A DNA stretch of 64,000 nucleotides from Acidobacteriota bacterium (GTDB lineage: Bacteria; Acidobacteriota; Terriglobia; Terriglobales; Acidobacteriaceae), in contig JAJXYY010000041.1 in assembly GCA_021780315.1 (NCBI GenBank), positions 327,282 to 391,281 on the forward strand, in the 5' to 3' direction. Both the position numbers and the translations under genes were made by a program. The notes under the pieces were generated by a model, which was not told the origin of the DNA, did no database searches, and worked only from the letters and a program-made list of their open reading frames with translations. Shown here one piece after another: positions 8,483-17,679 of this stretch. Position 1 is the first letter of the stretch; every line of letters begins with the position of its first letter.

Positions 8483-11068
8483 CTACTGCGGCGGGGCGGT
8501 CTGCGGCTTGTTTTTGTCCGGGGTGTTGTTGCCGCCTGCGCCGAAGATCTTCTGGAAGATGTTTTTCTTCTTCTGGGCGGGTTGGGCGGTGTCGGGCGCG
8601 TTGCCGTCGGGCGGGGTGTTGGTGGGGACGGTGACTCGCTGGCTGGGGGCGTTGGGTTGCTGCGGGTTGGGTGGCAGCGGGGTGGCGTCGTTGTGGCTGC
8701 CGATGCCGAAGAGCTTCTGGAGGAAGTTCTGGGGGGAGTCGTGCATCTGGCTACAGGTATTAGTGGGGGCGGTGCCGTCGAGGAAGGCTGCGGTGAAGGA
8801 GTTGTCGGGGCAGGTGGAGTCTGCGAGGAGGTTGGTGGTCTTGTCGATGCGGTAGTTGGTGACGCCGTCGGGTGGGGTGAAGGGTTTGACGTCGGAGTAC
8901 TGGGGGAGCTTGATGGCGCGGTTCATGAACTCGGCCCAGATGGGAGCGGCGGCGATGGCTCCGGAGAGTTTGACGTCGGTGTAGTCGTCGTTGCCGATCC
9001 AGACGATGCAGATAAGGTTGGAGTCGTAGGCGGCGAACCATGCGTCGTGGGAGGTGCCGGTTTTGCCCGCGGCGGGGGCCATGAATCCACGCTGGCGGAC
9101 TGCGTATCCGTAACCGAAGTTCATGACGCCTTCAAGGAGTGACTGGGTGAGATAGGCGGCGCGGGGGTCCATGACCTGTTTGGCTTCGGGGGCGAAGTCG
9201 GAGACGATATCGCCGTTGTTGTTGCGGACGGAGGCGAGCAGCCAGGGGTTGAGGTGGACGCCGTTGTTGGCGAAGACGGTGTAGGCCCCGGCCATGTCGA
9301 GCGGGGTGGCATCGTAGGCACCGAGGGAGACGGAGGGGGTGCCGCGTGCGGCGGTGATTCCGGAGGCGCGGCCCAGGGCGGCGACCGCATCGAAGCCTAC
9401 CTGCTGACCGAGGGAGATGGTGGCGTTGTTGAGCGAGTGTGCGAGAGCGTAGATGGCGGTGACGTTGCCATGGAACTCGTCCTTGTAGTTGCGCGGGGTG
9501 TAGGTCTGGCGTCCGTTGTCGAAGGTGAAGGTGGTGGGCTCGTCGTTGAGCTGGGTGAGTGCGGTGAAGACGCTGCCGTCGCCGAGGGTGGTTCCCTGGA
9601 GGGCGGTGTTCTCCGCAGTAGCGTAGACGAAGGGCTTGAAGATTGAGCCGGTGGGGCGTTTGGCAACGGCGTGGTTGAGCTGGGAGATGCCGTAGTTGCG
9701 ACCGCCGACGAGAGCGAGGACCTGGCCGGTATGGGGATTGAGGGCGACGAGCGAGACCTGGGGATAGGTGATGTTAGTGTCACCCTTTTTGTGCATTTTG
9801 CGGACGAGGTCGTCGACACCCTTCATGCCGGCATCGACTGCTTCGGACGCGGCACGCTGGAGTTCTGGATCGAGCGAGGTGTAGATGCGGAGGCTGGCGT
9901 GGGCGGTGTCGGTGTCGCCGATGCGCTGGACGATCTGGTCGTGGACGAGATCGACGAAGTAGGGAGCTTCGCTGGCTTCGACGTTGGGCTGGGCGAGGTG
10001 GAGTGGCTCGGCCTTGGCGCGGGAGGCTTCGGACTCGGTGATGGCACCGGTTTCGACCATGGAGGAGAGAACGGTGTTGCGGCGCTCCATTGCGCGCTCG
10101 GGGTGGCGGTAGGGGTTGAGGCGGTTGGGGGACTGGATGGTTCCTGCGAGGAGGGCACACTCGGCGGTGTCTAGCTGCGCAAGGGGCTTTCCGAAGAAGG
10201 CCTGGGCGGCCTCGCCGAAGCCGTTGATGGCGTAGCTGCCGCGCTGTCCGAGGTTGATCTGGTTGGCGTACATCTCGAAGATCTGCTGTTTATTGAAGTG
10301 GGCTTCGAGCTGGAAGGTGATCATGATCTCGCGGAGTTTGCGGGTGATGCGTTTTTCCGGAGTGAGAAAGAAGCCGCGGGCGAGCTGCATAGTGAGGGTA
10401 GAGCCGCCGCACTCCTTGTGGTGGCTGACGATGTCTTCGACAGCACATTTGGCGATGCGGAGGTAGTTGACTCCGCCGTGCTCGAAGAAGCTGCGGTCTT
10501 CGATGGCGGTGACGGCCTGGACCATGCGCGGGGGGATTTCGCTGTAGGTGACGAGGCGGCGCTTGGTGCGGTTTTTATCTTCGGAGAGGGAGGTGATGAG
10601 TTGGGGTTCGAGGGAGTAGCCGCCGAGGGAGACGCCATTTTCGGCGGTGATGGACTGGACGATGCCGCCAGCCGTGTTGATGGTGGCTCCGTCGGTGGCA
10701 TGGTAGCTCTGGGGGCCTGGCTTGACGAAGATGTTGTCTCCGTTGAGCTGGAAGGTGCCGAGTGTCGGGTTGCTGTTGTATCCAGCTTGCCGGAGGTCGC
10801 GGGCGATGGAGGCTGCGGTGAGGGTTTGTCCGGTGCGGACTTCCTTGGGTGCGGCGTAGATCTGGGAGACGTTGGCGAAGATGGGACCGGAGGCGAGACG
10901 GTCGTCGACGATTTTCTCGTATTTGAAGTAGAAGTAGCCGAAAATGGCTGCCCCGATGAGGAGACAGCCCAGGGTGAGGATGAGCGCGTAGCGGAGCAGG
11001 CGTGTGCCGAAGCCTTGTTGCGCTGCTTTGGCGCGAGCGCCGTTTCCGTATTTCAGTTTGACAGGCAT
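8483..11068 (-). CDS. Bifunctional class A penicillin-binding protein (PBP1-type)
   Basis: The 861-residue protein polymerises glycan strands and cross-links them in the periplasm. It has a short cytoplasmic N-terminus, one membrane helix (~25-48), a UB2H-like segment (~60-150), a GT51 transglycosylase domain with AIEDRSFFEHGG and GGSTLTMQLARG, and a transpeptidase domain with SxxK in TGSIFKPF, SxN in HSLNNA and KTGTS. The C-terminal ~85 residues are rich in Pro, Gln and Asn and contain two near-identical short helices, NFLQKLFGIG and NIFQKIFGAG (about residues 781-790 and 836-845). The UB2H-like part suggests the PBP1B branch. It sits between proS (16 bp) and murA. Confidence 0.92.
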   Translation of the reverse strand: MPVKLKYGNGARAKAAQQGFGTRLLRYALILTLGCLLIGAAIFGYFYFKYEKIVDDRLASGPIFANVSQIYAAPKEVRTGQTLTAASIARDLRQAGYNSNPTLGTFQLNGDNIFVKPGPQSYHATDGATINTAGGIVQSITAENGVSLGGYSLEPQLITSLSEDKNRTKRRLVTYSEIPPRMVQAVTAIEDRSFFEHGGVNYLRIAKCAVEDIVSHHKECGGSTLTMQLARGFFLTPEKRITRKLREIMITFQLEAHFNKQQIFEMYANQINLGQRGSYAINGFGEAAQAFFGKPLAQLDTAECALLAGTIQSPNRLNPYRHPERAMERRNTVLSSMVETGAITESEASRAKAEPLHLAQPNVEASEAPYFVDLVHDQIVQRIGDTDTAHASLRIYTSLDPELQRAASEAVDAGMKGVDDLVRKMHKKGDTNITYPQVSLVALNPHTGQVLALVGGRNYGISQLNHAVAKRPTGSIFKPFVYATAENTALQGTTLGDGSVFTALTQLNDEPTTFTFDNGRQTYTPRNYKDEFHGNVTAIYALAHSLNNATISLGQQVGFDAVAALGRASGITAARGTPSVSLGAYDATPLDMAGAYTVFANNGVHLNPWLLASVRNNNGDIVSDFAPEAKQVMDPRAAYLTQSLLEGVMNFGYGYAVRQRGFMAPAAGKTGTSHDAWFAAYDSNLICIVWIGNDDYTDVKLSGAIAAAPIWAEFMNRAIKLPQYSDVKPFTPPDGVTNYRIDKTTNLLADSTCPDNSFTAAFLDGTAPTNTCSQMHDSPQNFLQKLFGIGSHNDATPLPPNPQQPNAPSQRVTVPTNTPPDGNAPDTAQPAQKKKNIFQKIFGAGGNNTPDKNKPQTAPPQ

Positions 11069-11084
11069 GAAGGGTGGTGTGGGC

Positions 11085-12878
11085 CTAGTTGTTGGAGGGT
11101 AGAGCGCAGAGGCTCGCGATGTTCGTCGTCAGGTGTTGGACGGCTTCGGCTGGAGATAGGTTGTGGGTCTGGTTGGTGAGGCGGTCGACGAGCTCGACCT
11201 TATTTTCGGCGATTCCTCGTCCGATATTGATGCGGAAGGGGATACCGATGAGGTCGGCGTCTTTGAATTTGACTCCGGCACGCTCGTCGCGGTCGTCGAG
11301 GAGGACATCGAGGCCAGCGCCGGTGAGGTTTTCGGCGATTTTTTCTCCGGCGTTGAGGAGGTCGGCGTCCTTGATGTTGGTGATGGTGACGACGACGTGG
11401 AAGGGAGCGATGGCGGGGTGGAGAGCATAGGCGCTGCCGTCGTTGGCGGCGGCGGAGGTCTCGATGGCGGCGGTGAGGATACGCTCAATGCCGATGCCGT
11501 AGCTGCCCATGATGGGGGTGACTTCCTTGCCGTCGCGGTTGAGGACGGAGGCTCCCATGCTGGCGGTGTACTTGCGTCCGAGTTTGAAGATGTGGCCGAT
11601 TTCGACGGCTTTGCCGAGACGGAGCGGAGAGTCGTCGGTGGGGCAGGGTTCTCCCTCGTTAACGTTACGGACGTCGGCGACGAGGGTGGGTTTGAAGTCT
11701 CGGGTGGGGGTGACGTTGCGGAGGTGGTACTCCTCTTTGTTGGCACCTGCGATGAGGTTGGTGCGGCCTTCGAGTGCGGCATCGAGGATGACGAGGGTTC
11801 CGGGCTTTTTGGGGTGCGGAGCGGCTGTCACGCCAATGGGGCCGAGGTATCCGGCGGGTGCGTTGAAGGTGGTGGCGAGCTCTTCGGGGGGCATGGGGCG
11901 AAGCTCGCCGCCGGAGATGGCGCTAAGTTTGGCCTCGTTGAGGGAGTGGTCTCCGCGTAGGAAGACGATGACAGGGCGCGACTTGCCGAGCTTGGCGTGA
12001 TCAGCTTCCGGGAGGTCGGCGATGTAGGCCATGGTCTTGATCTGATGGTGAGGCTGGGTGTTGAGGAAGGCGCCTACCTCATCGATGGTGCGCTGGCCCG
12101 GGGTGTGGACGAGTGCGGGGAGGCCGTCGCCGGTGGGGGCTAGGTCTTGAACGGGGGCCAGGCGGCTGGTGGCTTTTTCGAGGTTGGCGGCGTAGCTGCA
12201 AGTGGGGCAGGAGGCGATGAGGTCTTCACCGGCGTCGGTGTAGACCATGAACTCCTGCGAGGCGGAGCCGCCCATGGCTCCGGAGTCTGCTTCTACGGCG
12301 ACGAAGGAGAGGCCGCAGCGGGAGAAGATGCGGCGGTAGGCGTGGTCGTGCTTGTTGTAGGAGAGATCGAGGCCGGCTTCGTCGATGTCGAAGGAGTAGG
12401 CGTCCTTCATGATGAACTGGCGGACGCGGAGGAGGCCGGATTTGGGGCGGGGCTCGTCGCGGAATTTGGTCTGGATCTGGTACCAGATCTGGGGGAGCTG
12501 CTTGTAGCTGCGGAGTTCTTTGCGGGCGATGTCGGTCATGACCTCTTCGTGGGTCATGGCGAGGCAGAGTTCAGCACCTTTGCGGTCTTTGAGGCGGAAC
12601 ATGTTGTCGCCCATGACGGACCAGCGTCCGCTGGCTTCCCAGACTTCTTTGGGGTTGAGGGCGGGGAGGAGGAACTCCTGGCCGATGCGGTCCATCTCCT
12701 GGCGGACGATGGCGACGATTTTGTTGACGGAGCGGTTACCGAGGAAGAGGTAGGAGTAGATGCCTGCGCCCAGCTGGCGGACATATCCGGCGCGCAGGAG
12801 GAGTTTGTGGCTGGCGACTTCGGCGTCGGCGGGGGCTTCGCGGAGGGTGGGGATGAAGAGACTGGACCAGCGGTGCAT
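11085..12878 (-). CDS. proS: Prolyl-tRNA synthetase
   Basis: The 597-residue class II synthetase charges tRNA-Pro. The N-terminus [16 protein letters not shown] matches the family start, followed by [16 protein letters not shown] (motif 1 region), [17 protein letters not shown] (motif 2), an inserted editing domain (~230-390) and [13 protein letters not shown] (motif 3), so this is the long bacterial type. A TTG codon at 12926 would add 16 residues, but the ATG at 12878 gives the conserved family start; neither has a clear ribosome site. It is the first gene of the minus-strand block that continues to the PBP and murA. Confidence 0.95.
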   Translation of the reverse strand: MHRWSSLFIPTLREAPADAEVASHKLLLRAGYVRQLGAGIYSYLFLGNRSVNKIVAIVRQEMDRIGQEFLLPALNPKEVWEASGRWSVMGDNMFRLKDRKGAELCLAMTHEEVMTDIARKELRSYKQLPQIWYQIQTKFRDEPRPKSGLLRVRQFIMKDAYSFDIDEAGLDLSYNKHDHAYRRIFSRCGLSFVAVEADSGAMGGSASQEFMVYTDAGEDLIASCPTCSYAANLEKATSRLAPVQDLAPTGDGLPALVHTPGQRTIDEVGAFLNTQPHHQIKTMAYIADLPEADHAKLGKSRPVIVFLRGDHSLNEAKLSAISGGELRPMPPEELATTFNAPAGYLGPIGVTAAPHPKKPGTLVILDAALEGRTNLIAGANKEEYHLRNVTPTRDFKPTLVADVRNVNEGEPCPTDDSPLRLGKAVEIGHIFKLGRKYTASMGASVLNRDGKEVTPIMGSYGIGIERILTAAIETSAAANDGSAYALHPAIAPFHVVVTITNIKDADLLNAGEKIAENLTGAGLDVLLDDRDERAGVKFKDADLIGIPFRINIGRGIAENKVELVDRLTNQTHNLSPAEAVQHLTTNIASLCALPSNN

Positions 12879-13077
12879 GGGCAAGTTTTGCGCTTTCCGG
12901 CCCGCATGTTGAGAGACATGGGGCAAAGGGGATCAGGGAAGATTCTATCCTGCGGGGCAGGGATGCGGGTAGGTGAGACGGGCTAATGCGTCCAGTAATT
13001 GGGGCATAGAAAAGGTTCGGCTGCGGAGAGAGCCGGGAAGAGCAAACGTGGGATCGGCGAGGGTAAAGTTTCCTCAC

Positions 13078-13103
13078 TATGTTTGCCAAGTGACAGACAA
13101 ATA
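13078..13103. promoter_or_regulatory. Candidate operator upstream of the Crp/Fnr gene (copy 1)
   Basis: This stretch carries TATGT, then TG, CA and the block TGACAGA followed by an A/T-rich end. Its pattern recurs at 14100-14124 (about 17 of 23 core positions identical). It lies 108 bp before the GTG start of the Crp/Fnr-type regulator. Two matching copies, both in front of genes on the plus strand, suggest a shared regulator site, possibly autoregulation. Confidence 0.4.
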
Positions 13104-13211
13104 GGGAGTAAGCGCGTAGTTTGCAGGATAAGCGCACTTGCTCCGACCTGCATGTTTCAGTCCGGTTGACTTGTGCGGCCAGGGGATTGCCTCGTGTAAA
13201 GGAATTAACTA

Positions 13212-13967
13212 GTGAATCAGGTGGGCTTGGCGGAGAACGTACTTTATCGGCCGCGCAACATTATTCTCTCCCAGCTTCCCGAGGCGGAGTACGCCCAATT
13301 GGCAAAGCATTTGAAGCCAGTGGATTTGCCTTTGGAAAAGAAGTTATCGGAGCCGAATCTTCCGATTGAGCACATCTACTTTCTGAACAGTGGACTGGTG
13401 TCTACGGACGTGTTGTCGTCGAATGGAGAGTCGGTTGAGGTAGGGGTGATTGGGCGGGAAGGATTTGCGGGTTTGCCTGCGCTGCTGGATCAGCCTCAGA
13501 TGTCGCATATGGTGCTGATGCAGGGAGTTGGCGAGGGGCTGCGGATTCGGTCTGAGATCGTGCGGGAAGAGTTTTTGAAGGGTGGGATGCTGCAGAAGTT
13601 GGTGCACGCATTCGCGTATTTACAGTTGGTTCAAGTGACGCAGTCTGTGTTGTGCAATCGACTGCATCCGGTAAATGCGCGGCTGGCTCGGTGGCTGCTA
13701 ACTTCGGCTGACCGGATGGAGAGCCGTTTGTTGAATTTGACCCAGGAGTTTCTGGCGCAGATGCTGGGCGTCCAGAGATCGACGGTGACGGTTGCTGCGG
13801 GGGAGTTGCAGGCGGAAGGCCTGATCGAGTATAGCCGGGGCAAGATTCAGATACTGAATCGTCAGGGCCTGATCAACTCGTCGTGCGAGTGTTATGGCAC
13901 GGTGGAGAGCTCGTATGAACGAATTCTGCAGAAGGATGGGAATGGCACAACACGGTACATCGTGTAG
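13212..13967 (+). CDS. Crp/Fnr family transcriptional regulator
   Basis: The 251-residue protein has an N-terminal cyclic-nucleotide-binding-like barrel (~20-130) and a C-terminal winged helix-turn-helix of the Crp type (~165-225), with LTQEFLAQMLGVQRSTVTVA as the HTH and EGLIEYSRGKIQIL as the wing. The cluster Cys residues of Fnr are absent at the N-terminus, and the cAMP pocket signature is not evident, so the ligand is unknown. The start is GTG with an AAGGA site upstream. A repeated motif before this gene and before the next one suggests it controls both. Similar GREGFAGLP-containing regulators are abundant in Acidobacteria. Confidence 0.85.
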   Translation: MNQVGLAENVLYRPRNIILSQLPEAEYAQLAKHLKPVDLPLEKKLSEPNLPIEHIYFLNSGLVSTDVLSSNGESVEVGVIGREGFAGLPALLDQPQMSHMVLMQGVGEGLRIRSEIVREEFLKGGMLQKLVHAFAYLQLVQVTQSVLCNRLHPVNARLARWLLTSADRMESRLLNLTQEFLAQMLGVQRSTVTVAAGELQAEGLIEYSRGKIQILNRQGLINSSCECYGTVESSYERILQKDGNGTTRYIV

Positions 13968-14099
13968 CTGTTGGTGTCGCAGTGGCAGGATTATCCGATG
14001 CCTTGCAGTCAGTATGCTTCCTAGCGGGCAGGGAGGCGATTTGCGCGGGGATGCTGTGGCAGTGGGCTATTTAGGTTAGCGGAGTGTGAATTTACCGGT

Positions 14100-14124
14100 T
14101 ATGTCTGGCACATGACAGATAATT
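14100..14124. promoter_or_regulatory. Candidate operator upstream of the receiver-like gene (copy 2)
   Basis: This is the second copy of the motif at 13078-13103. It contains TATGTCTGGCA followed by TGACAGATAA, in the same orientation, 74 bp before the ATG at 14199. The conserved halves are partly complementary, so it is a loose inverted repeat as expected for a dimeric Crp-type protein. Confidence 0.4.
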
Positions 14125-14198
14125 TGCTTTTGATGGGATCAAGCTAAGTAGAGATGAAGATGTTCTTCGGCCGGGTTCTGGGTTTAGCGGAGGAATGT

Positions 14199-14558
14199 AT
14201 GCTGCATATCTTGTTGATCGGTGAAAATCTGTTGTTGCTGTCTGCGACTGCTGCGGCGTTGCGTCGCTCGGGAGCAGATGTTGAGAGTAGTTGTTTTTCC
14301 GACGCTCCTCGCCATTTGATGCAGCGTGGCTTTGATCTGCTGGTGCTGTGCTCCACGTTGACGGAGCAGAAGGCGGAGGCGGTGTCTCGGTTGGTGCAGC
14401 AGGAGTGGCCCGAGACGCGGATTCTGCAGGTGCTGTCGGGGAAACGGCCTGAGAAGGTAGCGACTGTTCTGCATGGGGAGTCAACGGAAGCGGTGCAGTC
14501 AAAACTGAAGTTGCTGACTTGTGAGCGCGCAGGCCTGATGAAGAACTACTCCATGTAG
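14199..14558 (+). CDS. Degenerate response-regulator receiver protein
   Basis: The 119-residue protein has the alternating beta/alpha pattern of a stand-alone receiver domain (LHILLIGEN as beta1, FDLLVLCSTL as beta3, TRILQVLSG as beta4). The acidic pair expected after beta1 is reduced to GE, and the phospho-acceptor Asp after beta3 is replaced by Cys-Ser, so ordinary phosphorylation is not expected. The ATG at 14199 is chosen because GCGGAGGA lies 6 nt upstream, the same strong site as before the OmpA-like gene; an earlier ATG at 14154 lacks one. It follows the Crp/Fnr-type regulator and shares its upstream motif. Confidence 0.65.
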   Translation: MLHILLIGENLLLLSATAAALRRSGADVESSCFSDAPRHLMQRGFDLLVLCSTLTEQKAEAVSRLVQQEWPETRILQVLSGKRPEKVATVLHGESTEAVQSKLKLLTCERAGLMKNYSM

Positions 14559-14798
14559 TTTTGGGTGGCGGACGCGGGTGGCGATCTAGCTGTGTGCAAA
14601 ACCGTGCGCTTGAATCGCGTACTATTTACATAGTGGGTATGGATGCTGGCTTGTGCCTGGATACCCTGAAGGTTGTAGGCGGATGCATGGAAGTGCTAGT
14701 TCGCCTGAACTTCGCAGGAATTACCTTGGAAGTGCGTCACTGTCCGATTTTTCACTTTAAGTAAGCCCTTGGACAGTTTCGCTTGACTAAGGGGATTT

Positions 14799-16637
14799 AT
14801 GCGTTTTGGGATAGGCATAGCTCGAATCGGTGTTTTAGCAGGGGTGGGAGCGGTTCTGGCATTGGCAGGGTGTGGATCGGGTGTTTATGGGACGTCGGGA
14901 CAAGTAACAGGGTTCGCGTTGACGGGGCGGGTGATGGGAGGTCAGCGACCGATTGCTGGGGCGGCAATTTCGCTGTACGCGGCGGGGACGACTGGTTATG
15001 GTACAGGTGCGGTGGATCTGCTTGGTGGGACAGCGGTTACCTCGGATACGAATGGAAATTTCAGTATTCCCAACAGCTATACCTGTCCTTCGGCGAGTAC
15101 TCCGGTGTATCTGGTGTCATCGGGCGGGGACCCTGGTTCGGGTGTAAATAGTAGTGCTGTGTTGATGTTGCCGGTGGGTAGTTGCAGCGATCTGTCGACT
15201 TTGGGTCAGGCGAATATCAGCGAGGTGTCCTCTGTCGCAGCTGTGTATGGGCTGGGGCAGTTTATGACACCGGGCAGTACGGCAGTGGGGACGAGCAGTA
15301 CGAATGTGACCGGTTTGCTGAATGCGTATGCGACGGTGTTTAACCTGATCGATCCGTCGACTGGGTATGCCCGCACGACGACGCCAGCGGGGAATGGGAC
15401 GGTTCCGCAAAACGCTTTGAACACGCTGGCGAATGTGATGGCAGCTTGCGTGAATACGACGAGCGGATCGGGTGCGTGCAATACCTTGTTCACGGCGGCC
15501 ACGCCGATTGGCGGAGTGGCTCCAACAGATACGCTGTCGGCGATGTTGAATATTGCCCGCAATCCGGGTTTGAATGTGAAGACGCTCTATGACTTGTCGG
15601 TGGCGCGGGCGACGTTTCAGCCGAGTTTGGCGGGTAAGCCAAACGATTTGACGTTGAGCATTGAATATACCGGTGGCGGGTTGAACCGGGGGCAGTTGAT
15701 TGCGGTAGATGGTGCCGGGAACGTGTGGGTGCCGAATGCCGTCGATCCTGGGACGCTAAGCGAGTTTAGTCCAACGGGCGCGGCGTTGTCACCGAGCACG
15801 GGGTTTACTGGTGGCGGGTTGAGCTATCCGGAGGCAGTAGCGATCGACCTGAGCGGGTATGTGTGGGCTGCGAATGAAGGCAACGGCAGCCTGAGCAAGC
15901 ACAGTTCAAGCGGTACGGCGATCTCTGGCAGCAATGGTTTTACGATGGCGGGGATGTTGTATCCGTATGCGGTGGCAGTGGATGGTGCGGGGAACATCTT
16001 CAGCGCGAATGGGAACAATACGGTCTCTAAGATGAGCGATGGCGGTGCTCCGCTGGCGTTGTTCCAAGGTGGCGGTCTGGATGTGCCTTACGCGATTGCG
16101 ATTGATAACTCCGAGAATGTATGGATTGCGAATGGGAACCGGACACCGGCTGCGGACTCGGTTTCGAAGTTCAGCAATGGCGGGTCTCCGGCAGCGATTG
16201 GGGCCTACACGGGTGGAGGGCTATCGACACCTGTGGGGGTTGCCGTCGATGCGACGGGCGATGTGTGGCTGAGCAACTTTGGCGCCCCGACGGTGAGCAA
16301 GTTGAGCAGTACGGGAGCACCGTTGTCCGGGGCGGGGTATGCAACTCCGAACGAGACCAGCGCGATTGCGGTGGATGGAAGCAATACGGTGTGGACGGCG
16401 AACCTGGACGGATCGGTGAGCCACTTTGCGGACTCGGGGACGGCGCTCTCTCCGGCGACGGGGTATGTGACTCCGGGTGCAACGGCTGCGGTGGGGATTG
16501 CGGTGGATGCGTCGGGTAATGTGTGGATGACGGACTTCTACGTGAACAGCCTGTTTGAGTATGTGGGGGCAGCGTCGCCGACGGTGGTACCAATGGCGCT
16601 GGCGGTGAAGAACCAGCGGCTGGGGATGATGCCGTAA
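14799..16637 (+). CDS. NHL-repeat (Vgb-like) lipoprotein
   Basis: The 612-residue protein has a lipoprotein signal with lipobox LAGC (Cys25). Next come a carboxypeptidase-regulatory-like segment (~40-115) and an Ala/Thr-rich middle. The C-terminal half (~290-590) is made of repeated units such as IAVDGAGNVWVPN, VAVDGAGNIFSAN and IAVDASGNVWMTD, which are NHL blades of a beta-propeller like that of streptogramin lyase. It is likely displayed on the periplasmic or outer face. No catalytic role is supported; large NHL lipoproteins of unknown function are common in Acidobacteria. AAGGGG sits before the ATG. Confidence 0.78.
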   Translation: MRFGIGIARIGVLAGVGAVLALAGCGSGVYGTSGQVTGFALTGRVMGGQRPIAGAAISLYAAGTTGYGTGAVDLLGGTAVTSDTNGNFSIPNSYTCPSASTPVYLVSSGGDPGSGVNSSAVLMLPVGSCSDLSTLGQANISEVSSVAAVYGLGQFMTPGSTAVGTSSTNVTGLLNAYATVFNLIDPSTGYARTTTPAGNGTVPQNALNTLANVMAACVNTTSGSGACNTLFTAATPIGGVAPTDTLSAMLNIARNPGLNVKTLYDLSVARATFQPSLAGKPNDLTLSIEYTGGGLNRGQLIAVDGAGNVWVPNAVDPGTLSEFSPTGAALSPSTGFTGGGLSYPEAVAIDLSGYVWAANEGNGSLSKHSSSGTAISGSNGFTMAGMLYPYAVAVDGAGNIFSANGNNTVSKMSDGGAPLALFQGGGLDVPYAIAIDNSENVWIANGNRTPAADSVSKFSNGGSPAAIGAYTGGGLSTPVGVAVDATGDVWLSNFGAPTVSKLSSTGAPLSGAGYATPNETSAIAVDGSNTVWTANLDGSVSHFADSGTALSPATGYVTPGATAAVGIAVDASGNVWMTDFYVNSLFEYVGAASPTVVPMALAVKNQRLGMMP

Positions 16638-16764
16638 GGGTTGTGCTGCGGTGGTAATCGCGCCGTTTATCGTGCTGATGAGTGGCGGTTTGCAGGGCTG
16701 GCGTGGGAGAATGCTGTGTCAGGTTGCGTGAAGGTACGCTACCGGAATTGGGGTCATTGTCTAC

Positions 16765-17679
16765 GTGCTGCGATCTGCGTTTATTGCACTTTCTCAAAAT
16801 AAGGAACTGCGGTCGTTCTCGGAACGATCGGCGATGGGTCGGAAGTTGTCGGGGCGGTTTGTAGCCGGGATGACGGTGGAGGAGGCCCTTGCAGCGTGTG
16901 CACGGGTAAATGGCGAGGGCATTGCGGTAAGTCTGGACTCGCTGGGGGAGAGCGTTACGGTGGAGGCGGAGGCGCGGGCTTCGGCGTCGATCTACCATGA
17001 GTTGCTGGATGCGATCCATGGGCGCGGGCTGAATGCGAATGTGAGCGTGAAGCTGTCGCAGATGGGGATGGATTTTGACCAGGCGCTGGCGGAACGTATT
17101 GTGGGTGAGATGGTGGCGCATGCAGAGGCAGTGGACTCGTTTGTGCGGATTGATATGGAGGGAACTCCGTATACCGAGGCTACGATTGCGATGACGGAGA
17201 GGCTGCATGCGCAGCATCCGGGGCGTGTGGGGACGGTGCTTCAGGCGTATCTGTACCGGACTGGGGCGGATGTGGAGCGTTTGGTGGCGCAGGGAATTCG
17301 GATACGGCTGTGCAAGGGGGCCTACAAAGAAGGCCCAGATCATGCGTTTCCGGCGAAGGCCGATGTGGATGCTAATTATGTGAAGCTGATGAAGCGGCTG
17401 GCGACGTCGGGGGTGTTTTGCGGACTGGCGACTCATGATGAGGCGATTGTCGATGCGATGCGTACGTTTGTGCGGGAGCAGGATGTGTCGAAGAGCGCGT
17501 TCGAGTTCCAGATGCTGTATGGGGTGAGGCGCGATCTGCAGCGGCGGTTAGCGGCGGAGGGGTTTGGGGTGCGGGTTTATATTCCGTTTGGTACGGAGTG
17601 GTATCCGTACTTTATGCGGCGACTGGCGGAGCGTCCTGCGAACGTGCTGTTCCTGGCGAAGAACTTTTTCAAGAACTAG
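16765..17679 (+). CDS. Proline dehydrogenase
   Basis: The 304-residue FAD enzyme oxidises proline to pyrroline-5-carboxylate. It has the monofunctional TIM-barrel ProDH signatures: VSVKLSQMG, RIDMEG, RLCKGAYKE and the C-terminal GTEWYPYFMRRLAERPAN with the substrate-binding Arg pair. It resembles the short ProDH of Bacillus and Thermus type rather than full-length PutA; the P5C dehydrogenase partner is not in the window. The start is GTG. The downstream neighbour is convergent. Confidence 0.9.
   Translation: MLRSAFIALSQNKELRSFSERSAMGRKLSGRFVAGMTVEEALAACARVNGEGIAVSLDSLGESVTVEAEARASASIYHELLDAIHGRGLNANVSVKLSQMGMDFDQALAERIVGEMVAHAEAVDSFVRIDMEGTPYTEATIAMTERLHAQHPGRVGTVLQAYLYRTGADVERLVAQGIRIRLCKGAYKEGPDHAFPAKADVDANYVKLMKRLATSGVFCGLATHDEAIVDAMRTFVREQDVSKSAFEFQMLYGVRRDLQRRLAAEGFGVRVYIPFGTEWYPYFMRRLAERPANVLFLAKNFFKN

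Noticed and set aside
14106..14130. Possible sigma-54 promoter (TGGCAC ... TTGC)
   Set aside because: The gap between the two boxes is 11 nt instead of 5, so the -24/-12 spacing is wrong.
16171..17436. 421-codon minus-strand frame over the NHL lipoprotein and proline dehydrogenase
   Set aside because: It spans two well-supported genes and their gap and has a very basic composition.
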